Positions 1 to 11,499 of a stretch of 64,000 nucleotides of DNA are shown here, in pieces. The notes beneath the pieces are model-generated. The model worked only from the letters and a program-made list of their open reading frames with translations, had not been told where the DNA came from and searched no databases. Position 1 is the stretch's first letter, and the number at the start of each line of letters is the position of its first letter. The position numbers and the translations under genes were made by a program. Source of the DNA: Hermatobates lingyangjiaoensis (taxonomy: Eukaryota; Arthropoda; Insecta; Hemiptera; Hermatobatidae); the NCBI GenBank assembly GCA_026182355.1, contig JAPFBL010001617.1:4065001-4129000 (forward strand), written 5' to 3'.

Positions 1-161
1 TTTGAGGGTATAACAACATGAAATGTTTATTCTAAGTACGTTTTATTGATGGTGTGACACCTTTTTGGAGTACCGTTTTTTACTTTTTAATATATTATTT
101 AAAAGTTATCAAGGTCTATTGCAGTGTGTGGAATCATTATTTTTCTATGATCTGTTTTCAG

Positions 162-834
162 GAAAAAGACTTCGCTAAATCTGAAGAGAATCACGGATCT
201 CCGTTACTAGTAAATCCTGTTTCCAAATTTGGCAGTTCCACACCTGTCACTGATAAATCTGAAGGGAGTCACAGATCTCCGTTACTAGTAAATGCTGTTA
301 CCAAATTGGACAGTTCTACATCTGTCACAACGGCTTCACCTTTAAGCCTGACTTTCACCTTAAACCAACAAAAAGGTGCCTCCTCTTCTAACAACATGAC
401 CTCAGAACCATCTATTTCCATCTCTGGTGGTCCACTATTTCCTAATCAAACATCCTTCAGTGACTTAAGCAGGAAGCCTTCTATTTTTGGCGGTGCACCA
501 TTGGATAAGTCAATTGAAAGTTTCTCATTTAGTTCTTGTCCATTAGTAAATTCCAGTAGTACAGGTTTCAACTTTAGACAACCTGTCACTAACTCACTAC
601 CTTTTCCAAAGTTGACAGAAGGTCAATCAGAAGTTGAAGTTGTAAAAAGTCCTGCAGAAAGTTCTAGTGATTCTATAGCTCCCAATGATGGTGAAAAAGC
701 AGGAAATGTAGAATTTACGTTTCAACCTCTAAATCAGATATTGACATCTGAAAACAATATGACTAATTCGACCTCTCTGTCTGGTCCCTTTTTTGGAAAT
801 CAGAAACAAACCATCAGTTTAGCATCTACCTCAG
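162..834 (+). CDS. Nup358: Nup358 exon a: FG-poor Ser/Thr-rich linker
   Basis: Acceptor tctgttttcag ends at 161 and donor GT is at 835. The exon enters in phase 0 and leaves with one base over. It encodes about 224 residues rich in Ser, Thr, Asn and Pro with loose FG-type motifs (FGSS, FGGAP, FSFSS, FNF, FTFQP, FFGNQ). An ATG at 54 lies in the upstream intron in the same frame and is not taken as the start. Positions 177-254 and 255-332 are a 78-bp tandem duplication that repeats the SPLLVN-V-K-SST motif. Confidence 0.8.
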
Positions 835-3800
835 GTAAAATAGTAAAATTTTTATGTATTGGTATGAATTTACTATACTTTACTGTATTATATTTGGTAC
901 TTTTCAGGTATGTCAAGCTCCAAGCCGACTAGTAATTCCATTGATTATATATTCCAGAATGTCTTGGCTCAGCAAAACATTCAGGGTACTAAACAGGGTA
1001 ATTTTGGTTGATTAATTATTTAGTTATAATTAAAGTGCTTCCTTTTCACTTTTCTTTTAAGTGAAAAGGACTTTGTCATTAATAGTATTTAGTCATGCTA
1101 GAGTAAGAAAAAGGTTCAGTATAACATTGTATGAAAAAAAATGTTTTCTGCTTATTAAATAATGTTATGTTTGAGCTAAACGTTATGGACATATATGGAA
1201 TATATGGTGAGAGTACCATACACCTGCCTGTCCGCATTTAAGCAAAATAGATAACTTTTAATGGTTTTAGTTCTTTGTATGTAATCTATACTATTATATA
1301 AATGAGAATATCTTCTTGTACGGTATCTGTCTGTACGACTTAATTGCTACCTGCTAATGAACAGTATCGAATTAATAACTGGACATATCTAATAGCTTGA
1401 ATTAAATTACAGCGAGGAACAGTCTGGTTATGGCAAGTGACATTCGTCCAACTCTGCCTGTTATCCCAAGAGGAACTCGTACTGGTTGGATGAAAGCAAG
1501 GCTTAAGTCATCTTACCTGTAGAAGCATGAGAAAAAATTAAGCCTTTCTACTAACATGAGACCTTATCTCCATGGAGATGAAACTGCTAATACATTTTCT
1601 CAAAAACTTCAACTGGGTGATGGAAGGGTTCCTAATGAAGATCGTTCTATTAAAATGAGCCCACTCTCAATAGTTGTGGCATAAGCTGAAAAATTAAAGA
1701 ATAAAGTATTCCCAAACTTAGATCAGAACTTTAGAACTTAGATCCATAAACAAAAATGGATTTATGAAAACTCTTATCTTAGCACCAAAAAATGTTCCTA
1801 TTGGAAACATGAACTCACAGCTACTTCAGCTATTACCTGACACTGCAACTATTTACAAATCTGTAGATGCAGTTCTAGATCAAAACAATGTTCACTCCCC
1901 TGTAGATTTTCTAAACTCTCTCGGATCACCCGTAGGAGCTCCCATCATCTTGCTTCGAAACCTGTATCAACGAAAAATTTGCAATGGGATAAGATTAGTG
2001 ACTAAGAAGCTCTTGCCACATGTCATAGAAGCAACTATACTGACTGGATGTGGCACAGTAGAAGATGTGTTCATACAAACATCCCCATACACACATGTCC
2101 TTCCACTTCAAAAGGATGCAATTTCCATTTCTCTTAAGTTTTGCCATGTCCATAAATAAGTCACATGGACAACTTTATGTTCGTTGTTCTAGAGTTAGCA
2201 GTTGTAAAATCTGTTTGTCTTCGTCCCAAAAGAAAAACATAAAATATTGTCTATGAAGTAGCTTTGCTTTAAACGAAAAAATATTTTCTGTCTTTATAGT
2301 AGTTTGGTATCTTATGATTGAAATATAAACATGTATTATTTATCTGAATTACAGGAAATTCTAATTTAAAAAACAACATATCTCAACTACGCCATTTCTT
2401 TCTTATTCCCGAGTAACACCGGGTATTTCTTCTTGTAAAGAATAATCAACATCCCGTACATATGTAAATATTACCTGCGTTTTCTTACTTGTTATTAACT
2501 ATGTAACTCTACTAAAGGAACTTACTAATATCAGTGTTATGTGACCTTTTTCTTGTCAAAATTTGTGGAGTTATAATCATAGGAAGTTTATTTCGGACAC
2601 CATACTATAAACCTCAAATCCTCCCTAAAAATATTAAAAAACAATGGAAGAATATTTGTATATTTTTTGCGAACTTCTTTATTTATGTTAGATAATTAAA
2701 ATATATCAGAACCATAATTAGTTTTGCTCTTTAAATTTTGATAGCTCTTGATATGCTTTTTATATTCTTCATCGAATGTAATTTGTTTTAAAAGCAGCGA
2801 AATATTTTTTTTAAAAGTACTGTATAAATTACTACATTTTATATCAGTTTTAGTTCTTACAATTAGCAAAGCTTTAATGGTCGCAGTTGGCACAGAATCA
2901 GATTGTACTGTCCAGATATAATAGTTTTGACAATAACTCTCCAAATTCCATAGCAGAAGTTGTTTTTTTTTTCATTTGGAATGAAATGTGTGTTATTGCA
3001 ACCGGACATTTTTAATATCCCGCCTATATTTGAAGAGTCTGTTGTGATTGTCCAGTTAATGTTCTTGGTTCTTGCAGGGGGTAAATTTAGATTTAGAAGA
3101 TAGAATCTGTTAATTATCTTAAAAAAGTCCATCAACGAATTGAAGCTGAAGTCGTATAGTAAGGAAAAGCAGAGACACACTGCAAGTATTTGGAGTTGGT
3201 TCCTTACCTTTAAAGATAAAAAGATTTCACATAAACACGTGAAATACAATCAATGATCAAACCACAATATGTAATGGGAAAACAAGACTAAGATCTTTCA
3301 ACGGTAACAAGCGGTCTTCGTCAGAGTCAAAAACCCTCAGGTGGTCACGACACCCACCTTATATTGTTGATAATGGTGCATTACAGTACAAATAAACAAG
3401 TTCTCCTTCTCATCAGTTATTTTATTTTATTTTTTTTTCAATAAAATGAAATTCCTTTTTTAAGTAACTTTTACGTGTGCACTTTTGTTAGCCCATAATA
3501 CCAAGTAAAGAATATACATCAAATAATTTCAGTTTGCTGCTCATACAATTATAATACATGTTTTACAATCCTTTATTTTTGCACAGTTTTGAGTTTCGAT
3601 GAGTGCACTAAGTGCTTCACTGACACTATTTGAATTTCTGACTCGACAATGGGCAGGGTTGTCAAATACGTACTGTTCGTAGAACATACGAACTTGTGGT
3701 ATCCACAATCATCTCTTGATAATGCAAATCAGATACCTTTTTTTCTACATATGTTGTTTTGTAAGATACTGATATTAATATCTTGTTTAGTTTTTATCTG

Positions 3801-5231
3801 CTGTGGTAACAAACACAATATTTTGGTCAATTTTGGCGCTCTATCTGACTATTATGGAATTACACTAGGTTTAAAGTGTTGACGTAGTTCACTTGTCTTA
3901 ATATCAGTTAATAGTACTATATTAGTTTTCGTTGAATACTAGTATGTATTATATCGGGACTAAAATGCTTATTTCCTTTCAGTTAATGGTCTAATTATTA
4001 TATTCCCCATAAAGTTTAATGACGTGATTAAAAAAACTACGAATACGTAAAAAAGAAACAAATTATGTGAACTTGTCTTTCCACGAAGTGAAGCTGAGTG
4101 AAATATTCAAAAAGTATTATTGACTAATATATAATGAAGTGTATGCCTTTTTACTTTGTTTTAGAGGTGTATTTTTTGTCACATTATTTTATAATGGAAT
4201 TGTTAATATTAATAAATGCCAAAGTTTGGCGTACCATGTTTGTTTATTGTCATTTTATGATAGAAACACTTATCAAACATTGTTTCAGGTGGTGACAACG
4301 GTTTCCAGTGGCCGACAGCTGGTAGTTTAATCGGAAATAATGCTGCTGATAGTAAGAACCAAGTTGGTGGTGTTAATTCTCAAGAGGTTGATAAGGAAGG
4401 TTCAAATGATTCATACGTCGAGGGAAATACGGTTGAAACTGCTGTTGTTCCATTACTACCGGAAGTAGAACAAATAACGGGTGAAGAAGATGAAGAAGTT
4501 TGTAAGTTATAAACTCCAACTGGAGAGTTTGTTGTTGTAAACTTTTCTTCTTTTCAAACTTAATTTGTAGTTTGGTTACATGGTAATCTTTGTGTCAAAT
4601 TATTTGGATAAATTGTAAAATAAAAACTATTTCAGTGTTTTTGAAACCGGCAAAACTATATAGACTATATAAAGATGAAAAAACAACACAATGGAAAGAA
4701 CGAGGGGAAGGAAGCTTGAAAGTGTTATTTCACCCAATAAAAAAAGTTTATAGGCTACTCATGAGACGAGATGTGGTAATTATGGCTTCTATATCTTTCA
4801 GATACTTCTTAAAACATAAGAGAAATTGTTTTAATTTTTTTTTATTGTAGGTTCTTAATGTAATTTGTAATCACTTCATAACTCTAGACATGAACCTGGA
4901 ACCAAAGAATAAAGCTTCTTTTACTTGGATATGGACTGCAATGAATTTTGTCCCAGACAAAAATGATTTCGAATGTGAAACTCTATGTGTTAGATTTAAA
5001 ACAGAAGTTATATCAACTGAATTTAAGAGTTGTATCGACGAAGTGAAGAAAAAATTAGGTATATAAATAAATTACCTATGCTTTCAGAACTTCTTATTTT
5101 GTTGTACATATTACATTTCCTATATTTTTTACACCTGATTTCTAATTTTAGTTATTTAATTCGTGTGAATTTACTATGTTCTAGAGATTGCTGAGTCTGA
5201 AAAAGAATCATCCACCACTGTAAATCAATAG
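162..5231 (+). CDS. Nup358: Nup358/RanBP2-like nucleoporin, C-terminal part (six exons, 5' end outside window)
   Basis: Role known from the family: a large nucleoporin on cytoplasmic filaments of the nuclear pore that binds RanGTP through RanBP1-type domains. Six exons join in frame: 162-834, 908-997, 4289-4501, 4636-4775, 4851-5058 and 5185-5231, giving 456 residues plus a stop. Every intron is GT-AG and every phase matches. Residues of the first exons are Ser/Thr/Pro-rich with scattered FG, FxF and FNF-type motifs. The last four exons encode an acidic lead (GEEDEEV) and a full Ran-binding domain with WKERG, LLMRRD, the ICNHFIT-like segment, WIWTAMNF and RFKT. The protein stops 15 codons after the domain, so there is no cyclophilin domain as in vertebrate RanBP2. 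RanBP1 is unlikely because of the FG-type linker and the many upstream exons. The gene runs off the left edge. Confidence 0.85.
177..332 (+). repeat. 78-bp in-frame tandem duplication in Nup358
   Basis: Units 177-254 and 255-332 align base for base without gaps. Both encode a 26-residue unit (KSE..H.SPLLVN.V.K..SST.VT). A 78-bp period keeps frame. It is a local expansion of the low-complexity linker. Confidence 0.85.
908..997 (+). CDS. Nup358: Nup358 exon b
   Basis: Short exon after a 73-bp intron (835-907, acceptor ttttcag). It reads in phase as a Ser/Gln/Asn-rich stretch that includes FQNVLAQQN. The donor is GT at 998. Phase 1 in and phase 1 out matches both neighbours. Confidence 0.7.
1286..2260 (+). 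mobile_element. Helitron remnant with Pif1-like helicase C-terminal part (pseudogene)
   Basis: The start (1286 onward, a tctatactattatataaat-type end followed by a gtctgtacg stretch) resembles Helitron 5' ends. From about 1425 a broken frame reads as the eukaryotic Helitron Pif1 helicase: LPVIPRGTR, LSTNMR, GDGRVPNED, KVFPNLDQN, LAPKN, a YKSVDAV segment, FLNSL, GAPIILLRNL, CNGIRLV and, in a shifted frame, FAMSINKSHGQ. Stops occur near 1518 and 1681, and a frameshift at about 2110 separates the last motif. No Rep domain is visible. It is dead and lies in a Nup358 intron. Confidence 0.75.
1764..2159 (+). pseudogene. Helitron Pif1-like helicase, longest open fragment
   Basis: 131 codons open from 1764. 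They hold LAPKN, QLLP, FLNSLGSP, GAPIILLRNLYQ, CNGIRLVTKKL and a VIEATILTG segment, the conserved order in Helitron helicases upstream of the final motif. The final INKSHGQ motif lies in another frame at about 2120-2175, so this fragment ends by frameshift. It covers only a minority of a normal Pif1 domain. Confidence 0.7.
2696..3249 (-). pseudogene. Unidentified degraded coding relic, faintly RNase-H-like
   Basis: Two overlapping minus-strand frames (3249-2863 and 2944-2696) look like one coding sequence broken by a frameshift near 2940. The segment NINWTITTDSSNIGGILK recalls the first acidic motif of retroelement RNase H domains (TDAS..GWG), and KTKT/KIINR segments flank it. No second or third catalytic motif is visible, so the identity is a guess. 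It lies in the large Nup358 intron, antisense to the host gene. Confidence 0.3.
3230..3350 (-). repeat. Solo arm of PLE-associated palindromic repeat (family 5)
   Basis: Contains the block gatttcacataaacacgtg, atcaatgatcaaaccacaat, gactaagatctttcaac and gtcttcgtcagagtc. The same block forms perfect palindromes at 32108-32290 and 57196-57407 and recurs at 19840, 20505 and 25420. Read on the minus strand it gives CTGACGA, a CCG/CGG stem and a GAAA-like box (ACCGTTGAAAG), as in the PLE 3' ends elsewhere. Only one arm is present here. Confidence 0.65.
4289..4501 (+). CDS. Nup358: Nup358 exon c: acidic lead into Ran-binding domain
   Basis: Acceptor tgtttcag ends at 4288, donor GT is at 4502. It encodes 71 residues beginning GGDNGFQWP and ending VVPLLPEVEQ-ITGEEDEEV, the acidic segment that precedes RanBP2-type Ran-binding domains. 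Phase 1 in, phase 1 out. Confidence 0.8.
4636..4775 (+). CDS. Nup358: Nup358 exon d: first half of Ran-binding domain
   Basis: Acceptor atttcag ends at 4635, donor GT is at 4776, and the exon leaves in phase 0. It encodes AKLYRLYKDE, QWKERGEGSLKVL and RLLMRRDVV, the first strands of the RanBP1-type PH fold including the WKERG signature. Confidence 0.88.
4851..5058 (+). CDS. Nup358: Nup358 exon e: second half of Ran-binding domain
   Basis: Acceptor tttattgtag ends at 4850, donor GT is at 5059. It encodes VLNVICNHFIT, MNLEPKN, SFTWIWTAMNF, ETLCVRFKTE and the closing helix FKSCIDEVKKKL. This completes the domain begun in exon d. Confidence 0.88.
5185..5231 (+). CDS. Nup358: Nup358 terminal exon and stop
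   Basis: Acceptor gttctag ends at 5184. It adds EIAESEKESSTTVNQ and a TAG at 5229-5231. The phase matches the single base left by exon e. No canonical AATAAA was found close downstream. Confidence 0.75.
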
Positions 5232-7790
5232 ACAGAAACAAACTAACAGGAACTTTCTGCTGAATATTAAAAATGTTTATGTGCTGTTTATTTTAACATC
5301 ATATAAACCTTTTTGTTTTAATTTTGTATTCATTAAATTTGAGATTATTTAATTGTTCTTTTATTTTACTACATTGCTGATTTTCATATGATCTTTGATA
5401 TATGATATATTTGTTTTTTTAGTAGAGGTAGACAATGTGTAGGGAATAGCTCTCAAAAACAGAACACTCCTAAAAAGTAAATCCAATTTTATTGTTGAAT
5501 TTATTACCATTTTGTTTGTATTTCAAACTATATGTTACTATTTTTTATCATATATATTAACATTGTTTCATTTATACGTTCTAGTATTATTTCTTTTTTA
5601 GCCTTAATAATTGTAAAATTCGGATTAGTGAAAATTTATTTAAATTTGTGGTATATAAAAAACCTTGAGACTGTTAATTACTTTTACTTTTAATCTATTC
5701 GCTCGAAAATTTGTATATTCTGTGCTAATTATAGATCTACTAATCAAATCGTATAATCTTGTAGCTTATAAAAGCAGATTGGTTATTTGAAATTATAATA
5801 ATTTTTTTTATTAAGCTATTTTCTTCTTTTTACTGTGCTTAGTTTTCCTTTCGCTGTTTCCTGAATCATTTGAAGTAAAAGTTTCTAAACCAACTGAAAT
5901 ATCAAAGTTCAATTTGTGGGTTGTTTTTTTCAGTTGATAAAATCTTTGATCTGTTTGAACAATTTTATATCCCCATATTTTTTGGCAAATTGTATAAGAA
6001 TAATGTGTACTGATGATGAACTATTGTTCAAAGTTTTTTTTTTTTAAATTACGCTGCTTCAGCATTTTCATGGTTATTTATTTTTATATGTTTTAATAAA
6101 ATTTGATATATTCTTAAAAGAGATTAGATCATCTCTCTAGTAGTACTAAGGGGGAAAAGCCGATTATAAACTGTACCTATAAGGTGCAGTTGTTTTTGTT
6201 GATATTTATGGCCAGTCAAGAGTTGAAAGCGAACTACTGACATATTTTATGAGTGAAGGGTCATTTTTTAAATAAATATGTTCCACTGCTAGCCCTCCAA
6301 ATTTGAATAGCATTATTTTCCTTATTTTAATAATGTATTCTTCTTGGTCTCTCTTGCGAAGGTGGAAAAACAAGATCTATCAAGTTATATTCTGTGCGAG
6401 CTCAGATAAACTATTTGATCTGCTTGTTAATTCCCATAAATGAGTCCTCCAGACCTCTGGAAAATAATTATGCTATCAGTGAAGTAATAAGATAGGGTCA
6501 GGTAAACAGGTCACCAGAGGAATTAAAGACGAGATCTCTCCCTTTTAAGTTGATCTATCTTAATTATACTCTCACGTAATAATTGTAGTCTAACTGGACT
6601 AAATGTAGTATATCCAGCCTGATAGCGAAAAGAGTTTTCTCATCCTCTCCACATTTCTAACATCTAGTATTACTTTCAAAGCACAGAAAATTTAAATAAC
6701 TCAAGTTTAAGACTCCTATAAGGTGCCTTAAATTAATTATTCTTACTCAAACCTGTTTTGTCCATCCTACTTCGTCTCTGAATGAATATTTTGTCTGTTC
6801 CCTGTTCCCTCGCCATTTCGATCAATTTTCCTTTAACTTCTCTTTCAACTGGTCATTAAAATGTTTGACTCATAGAGAACAGTTGTCTGTTTCCTCGTTG
6901 TCTTCGACACCAGTATATGTCCAGGGACCCACATTAATTTTAAGACCTTTTTATGAAACAGTAAATTGAGTATCTCTCGACACTACTACTAAAAGAGATA
7001 TAAGTGTCGGAGAAGACACTGCTTTAGTCGCAGTATGGCATCCATCCATCCATCTTGTATTCTGGTCGCTGTTAAATGGCAAGCACTTTTGCAACAAAGG
7101 TAGACTAAGCGAGAAGATCAATTCTTTGTTGGTTTCCTTGTCTGTCACGCTTCATTAAGCTTAAATCCATAAATGAAACATAACAATAACACTTACGGTG
7201 AGAAAAAATCTTTCAACTGGTTTCTTTTGGGGAACAGATACATTTAGTTTCTTTTCTTCGCTGAAGTGTTGCAAAGGTCTAGGTATACTACTTCCTTACT
7301 ACCATTTCAATTTGAGTGTGACTTCTTCTGTTCAGGACCCACAATACCTGAGTCTAATACAGGCTACCATTCCTAACGACAACGTCAGATAGGTTTGGTA
7401 GCCCTGCGCAACATCCAGAACTTGAGTATATCTTGACTTCATTGCCCCGGTTAAAGCTACATATTTCTCCTTCGTATCTTTTTCTGCTGGTCACTGGAAA
7501 GTCTTCGCATTCTCTCCTCCTGACGAATTGCTGCATCACGGTATATGTTTTCCATTGTTTAACAAGGTTAGTTAAAATCTGTAAATTCCCTACTTCATAC
7601 AAACAAATAGCATCTATTAAATACAAAAACTGTTAAAAACAGGTCATACTGTTCAAAAAAAAAATTCTATTCATGAACGAGTTTGGAATTAAAAATTATC
7701 ATTTTACTGTGTAATTATTACATAGGGTTGATTGTTTATATTTATGAATTCTATTCTACTTACATATTAAGTCATTCGAATATTTCTAGT
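5232..7790. other. Intergenic, no gene recognised
   Basis: AT-rich sequence with poly-T runs up to about 6130. A more even-composition part (about 6130-7640) has short open frames on both strands that match no family I know and show no consistent frame. Could hold an old unrecognised repeat. Confidence 0.5.
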
Positions 7791-7792
7791 TT

Positions 7793-8536
7793 TTGCTTTA
7801 CTTTAAGTAAAGTATAGTGATCTGAAAAAATTCTCTCTCGAGATTTTGAAGGATTGACATGTTTTGAAATTCCTAAAGTCATTTTATGATGTTTTTTTGA
7901 ATGATGTCTGTGCATGGTGGGTGGATAGATTTGTAACCAACAGTTTGTTGGAACACTGGAGTCCATAATCTTTAATGGATCAAATTAATAATTTACACAT
8001 AAATGGGTCTTATAGTGTAGATGTGCCCTATTGTTTGGGGGCAATTATGCATGATATGAAAAAAAAACACTTTTTGCCAAAATGTGTTTTTAGACAATTG
8101 TTTTCCTCCTAAACTACTAACTCTAAGAGTCAAGAAAAAGCATTATAATAGACCTAACGAAAGAAAAACCGGAAAAATTCTGAGGTTTTTAAAACAACTA
8201 AAAATATTTTTTTTCAATAAAATTTAAACATTTTGACTATGATTCAAACTAATATGTTGTGAAAAAGATACAGGTTATACTGTCTTGACGGATCAGAATG
8301 GAATTGCACCTCAGAATAGAGCATTATTTTGAACATGTGTTGAGGGTTTTTTTTATATTACACTAACAAAATGTTCATTATGGTAGATTTTATGTTTTTA
8401 AAAAATGTTTTTTTAAAGTTAAACTGCTTACTATGTAGAGATCAATTTTTTTCAAAAAACTATACCTAAAAATAAAACTAACAAAAAACATTTCATAAAA
8501 TTCCGATAATAGAAAAGGCCAACATACCTATAAAAA
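7793..8536 (+). repeat. Repeat family A, plus-oriented diverged copy
   Basis: Opens with the near-palindrome actttaagtaaagtatagtg and continues through a gatttt-gaag, gatgatgtct-like, atggatcaa, cacataaatggg and ccctattgttt order that is shared with copies at 10756-11700 (minus), 11690-11943 and 38403-39105. No protein-coding frame is conserved between copies. Likely a non-autonomous transposon, class unknown. Confidence 0.6.
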
Positions 8537-9060
8537 TCTGGAGTGGCCTACACTCAACTTTACTATAAGTAAGTTAATATCAAATTTCTTGAGTATATAA
8601 CACATAACGTCTCATTTAAGCATAACGTAAACATCTAAATGGGATATGATTATTAGTCTTTCATTCCTGAGGTAGTAGAGATAATGATTGAAGGACATAT
8701 CAATATACTAGTAAACGTACCAGTCTTTGACGGAATCAAAAATTCTATTATACTTGGTATTCCAAAATATCAATTATAGTATTATACTAATACTACAATT
8801 AGAAGTTATAGAATAGTAGAAACTACCATTATTAGTACAGTGCTAAACAAATGCCTCTGTATACAAAGATTAGATTTTAAGTTAGACAAACACAAATCTA
8901 CAATCAATGTTTCAGCTTTATATGTCTTATGGTGGCAATATTTTGTCGATAAACCGACAGACAGAAATTATTCTAAGGGTACATGTGGCTACTCTGAAGT
9001 ATGAAACATAAAGAAAACTTGAAATGAGTTAGTTCTAATTAACGTGCTCCCAGACAAAAG

Positions 9061-9420
9061 CTAGCACGCAAGCACCTGGGCTACTCTGGTTCCATACCTT
9101 ACTTTATTACCAGTGTTTATTTTGCACAAATATTAAATTAAAAAAAATATTTTTGTTGTATTTATTTATAATACATTTGCACTACTGTCATCGGCGAGCA
9201 AGCAAGCTACTGGCTACCCTGGCTAGATCCCTTTACTTTATTACCATCTTTTATATTATCCACATTTTAAATTAAAAAAAATATTTGTTTGTTATATTTA
9301 TTTATAATACATTTGCACTACTGTCATCGGCGATCACGCAAGCCACTGGGCTACTCTGGTCCCATACCTTACATTATTACCAGTGTATTTATTAAGCAAA
9401 TATTAAATTAAAAAAAAGTT
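9061..9420. repeat. Minisatellite of about 130 bp, three units
   Basis: Units carry gcgagcaagcaagc-type, ggctaccctgg, ctttattacca and a tttataatacatttgcacta block with ctgtcatcgg at each junction (about 9061, 9191, 9325). Related units occur at 16940-17150 and 55225-55500. Confidence 0.65.
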
Positions 9421-9693
9421 TACAGTTATATATACTACATAGCAAACGTACCCGTCTTTGACGGAGTCAGAAGTTCCTGTTTTGGTTTATTGCCGTGAGC
9501 CTATGCCTTTCGGCAATACCTCGGCGGAATCAGAAGTTCCGTCACCACATTAGCTGTCTGTCCTTCAGGTTCATGCTAGAAGAAAGAGTTGAAACCTCTG
9601 ACCCTTGAGCAAGTAAACTACATTTGACCATGTGAGAAAAACTTGGTTTCGCTACCATGTATTCCTGCGTTAGATGAAGTCTCCCTTTGCGAC

Positions 9694-9942
9694 TTAGTTA
9701 ACGTCATTGCGAAATACACTCTGACCGGACTTTGCAATCATTTCAACGTAAACAGACAGTGGCTCGGAATCAATGGTATGTGTAGTATGCACACAGACTC
9801 CCCAATACCACATCCAGTCATTATGTCCGCCTCTATGGCATATCTGTGTAGAGCACGAACTCAGAGTCGTGTCCTGTTGCACAGTTTTGGAACACTCATG
9901 TTTCGTAACATGAAATTTGTTACTGCTACTAAATTGCAGCAT
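9694..9942 (-). pseudogene. Open frame inside Helitron, copy 1 (unknown function)
   Basis: 82 codons that recur in the partner element at 16578-16826 (82 codons, about 90% identical by eye) and shortened at 17811-18020. Contains FHVTKHE, LSSCSTQICHRGG, DWMWYWGV and SVYVEMIAKSGQS. I do not recognise it. It could be a fragment of a captured host gene or of an autonomous Helitron. The opposite strand is also open over 9643-10023, so the coding frame is uncertain. Confidence 0.3.
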
Positions 9943-10755
9943 GATTGGTTTTCCTACTTTAAGTTTTTACTCATGAGCAGGCAGTTCAGGAGAAATAAAT
10001 TCAGAGTCAAGAAATTCAATTAGATAATGAATTGCTTCTTCATCACTAATCCAATGTCTTTACTGACTTGTAAGGCCTTTCCTCGGTATGATATAGCGTA
10101 AGAACTTCTCTGTTGATTTTTCCTGCCTGTTCGTATTAAGAGTTGAGAATTGCTCGTTTACAAAACTATTTATTCGTAATAGATAGTACATCCTCAACTC
10201 TGGGAAACACTTTTTCAAAGATGTCAAATACGCAATATATTCATATGCTCCAATGAAATTAAAATCAACTAACAATACCTACTTGCTTCACCTGTGTATT
10301 TTCAAAACAAACTTGTTTGTGAAGTTAGGAAAATACGCTTAAAGCCCTATAACTTCGTTTCTATACTTAATTATGAATCTATTTAGAGCTTATATTTTAA
10401 GTTAGGCATACACAAATACAGTGTCAAAGTTTCAACTCGCCATGTCTTATGGTGGCTGAGTTTACTTGTGACAAACGTTTTTGCTTTAAACGTCCTGAAC
10501 TTCACTTCTACGTTGAACTTCCAAATAATTCAAAGCCTATATTTTAAGTTGGACCTACACAAATCTACTGTAAAAGTTTCAGCTTTATATGTCTTATGGT
10601 AGCTGAGTTTACTTGTGACAAAGTTTTGCGGACAAACCGACAAAAATTTTTCTAAGGGTGGATTCGGTTTCTCCAATGTATGAAACGTAAAGAAAACTTG
10701 AATTGAGTCAGTTCTAAGCAATGTACAGACAAAATCATTATTTTATTTATATAGT

Positions 10756-11448
10756 CAATGTAAACAATGTAAAAAAATATAAAAAATTCGACAAGTTTAG
10801 CAGGTGATCTCTTAGTCTAGGATAAACAAACAGTTTTTATAGCGTTATTGCTCTTTCCCGTAATTGAAACTTCATGATTTTTTTTTATAAATTGCTAATT
10901 TTTTGTTCCATTTTTGGTTAAATTTTCATGACTTTTTAATGAGCCGTTTCGCGTCAAAAAAACATTTTCTGAAAACAGAAATCGTACTGTAACGCCCCTT
11001 TAGCGAATGTAATTTTGAAAAAAAATGTCTCAACTCATTCTCCATATAATGTTCTATTTTTAGGCATAGTTTCATTTTGATCCGTCAAACAGTATGGCTT
11101 GTATCGCTCTCACAAGGTTTGAGATTGAATTATAAGTCAACATTTTTATATTTTATTGAAATAAAATATTTCCTGTTGTTTTAAAATTCTGAATGTATTT
11201 TTCGTTTGTTCTATTTGTAACCTCAAAGATAATGTCAAAATTTCAAAACTCTAGGGTTATCAGTTTAGGAGAAATAAATGTTTTCTAAAAAACGGTTTTT
11301 GGCAAAAAAAGTGACTTTCCCATCATGCATAATTCTTCCCAAACAATAGGGATCTTCTTCCCTATGGGGCCCATTTTTGTGTAAAATATCAACTTGATCC
11401 ATCAAAGATTCTGGACCGTAGCGTGGTAACAAGCAATGCTAACACACT

Positions 11449-11499
<51 letters not shown>

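Larger units (their letters stand above)
998..4288. other. 3.3-kb Nup358 intron filled with mobile-element relics
   Basis: GT at 998 and tgtttcag at 4281-4288. It contains a Helitron-type start near 1286, helicase remains at about 1425-2255, an unidentified minus-strand open stretch at 2696-3249 and one arm of a PLE-associated repeat at 3230-3350. The rest (3350-4288) is AT-rich with nothing recognised. All other introns of this gene in the window are 73-134 bp, so this one has grown by insertion. Confidence 0.7.
8537..10755 (-). mobile_element. Non-autonomous Helitron, minus orientation
   Basis: The 5' end on the minus strand is at 10754-10755 (CTATATAAATAAAATAATG, then gtctgtac). The 3' end carries the hairpin CCGTC-AAA-GACTG at 8721-8733, followed about 9 bases later by CTAG at 8708-8711. 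This is the Helitron signature of a subterminal hairpin plus CTRR. A second hairpin end with terminal CTAT lies at 9439-9463. Three units of a roughly 130-bp minisatellite lie inside (9061-9420). The flank 8537-8700 repeats the outer flank of the inverted partner at 15198 and 18330-18480. Confidence 0.65.

Noticed and set aside
54..161. ATG at 54 as the start of the 54-932 frame
   Set aside because: It lies in an intron upstream of a good splice acceptor (ending 161). The gene is the 3' part of a large nucleoporin, so the start is outside the window.
7354..7636. Open frames on both strands at 7354-7636
   Set aside because: Neither frame shows a known motif, and both strands are open over the same bases, typical of chance in an AT-rich but locally balanced segment.
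9061..9420. CRISPR-like array
   Set aside because: Units of about 130 bp with diverged, directly adjacent repeats, no short constant repeat with unique spacers, and a eukaryotic context.
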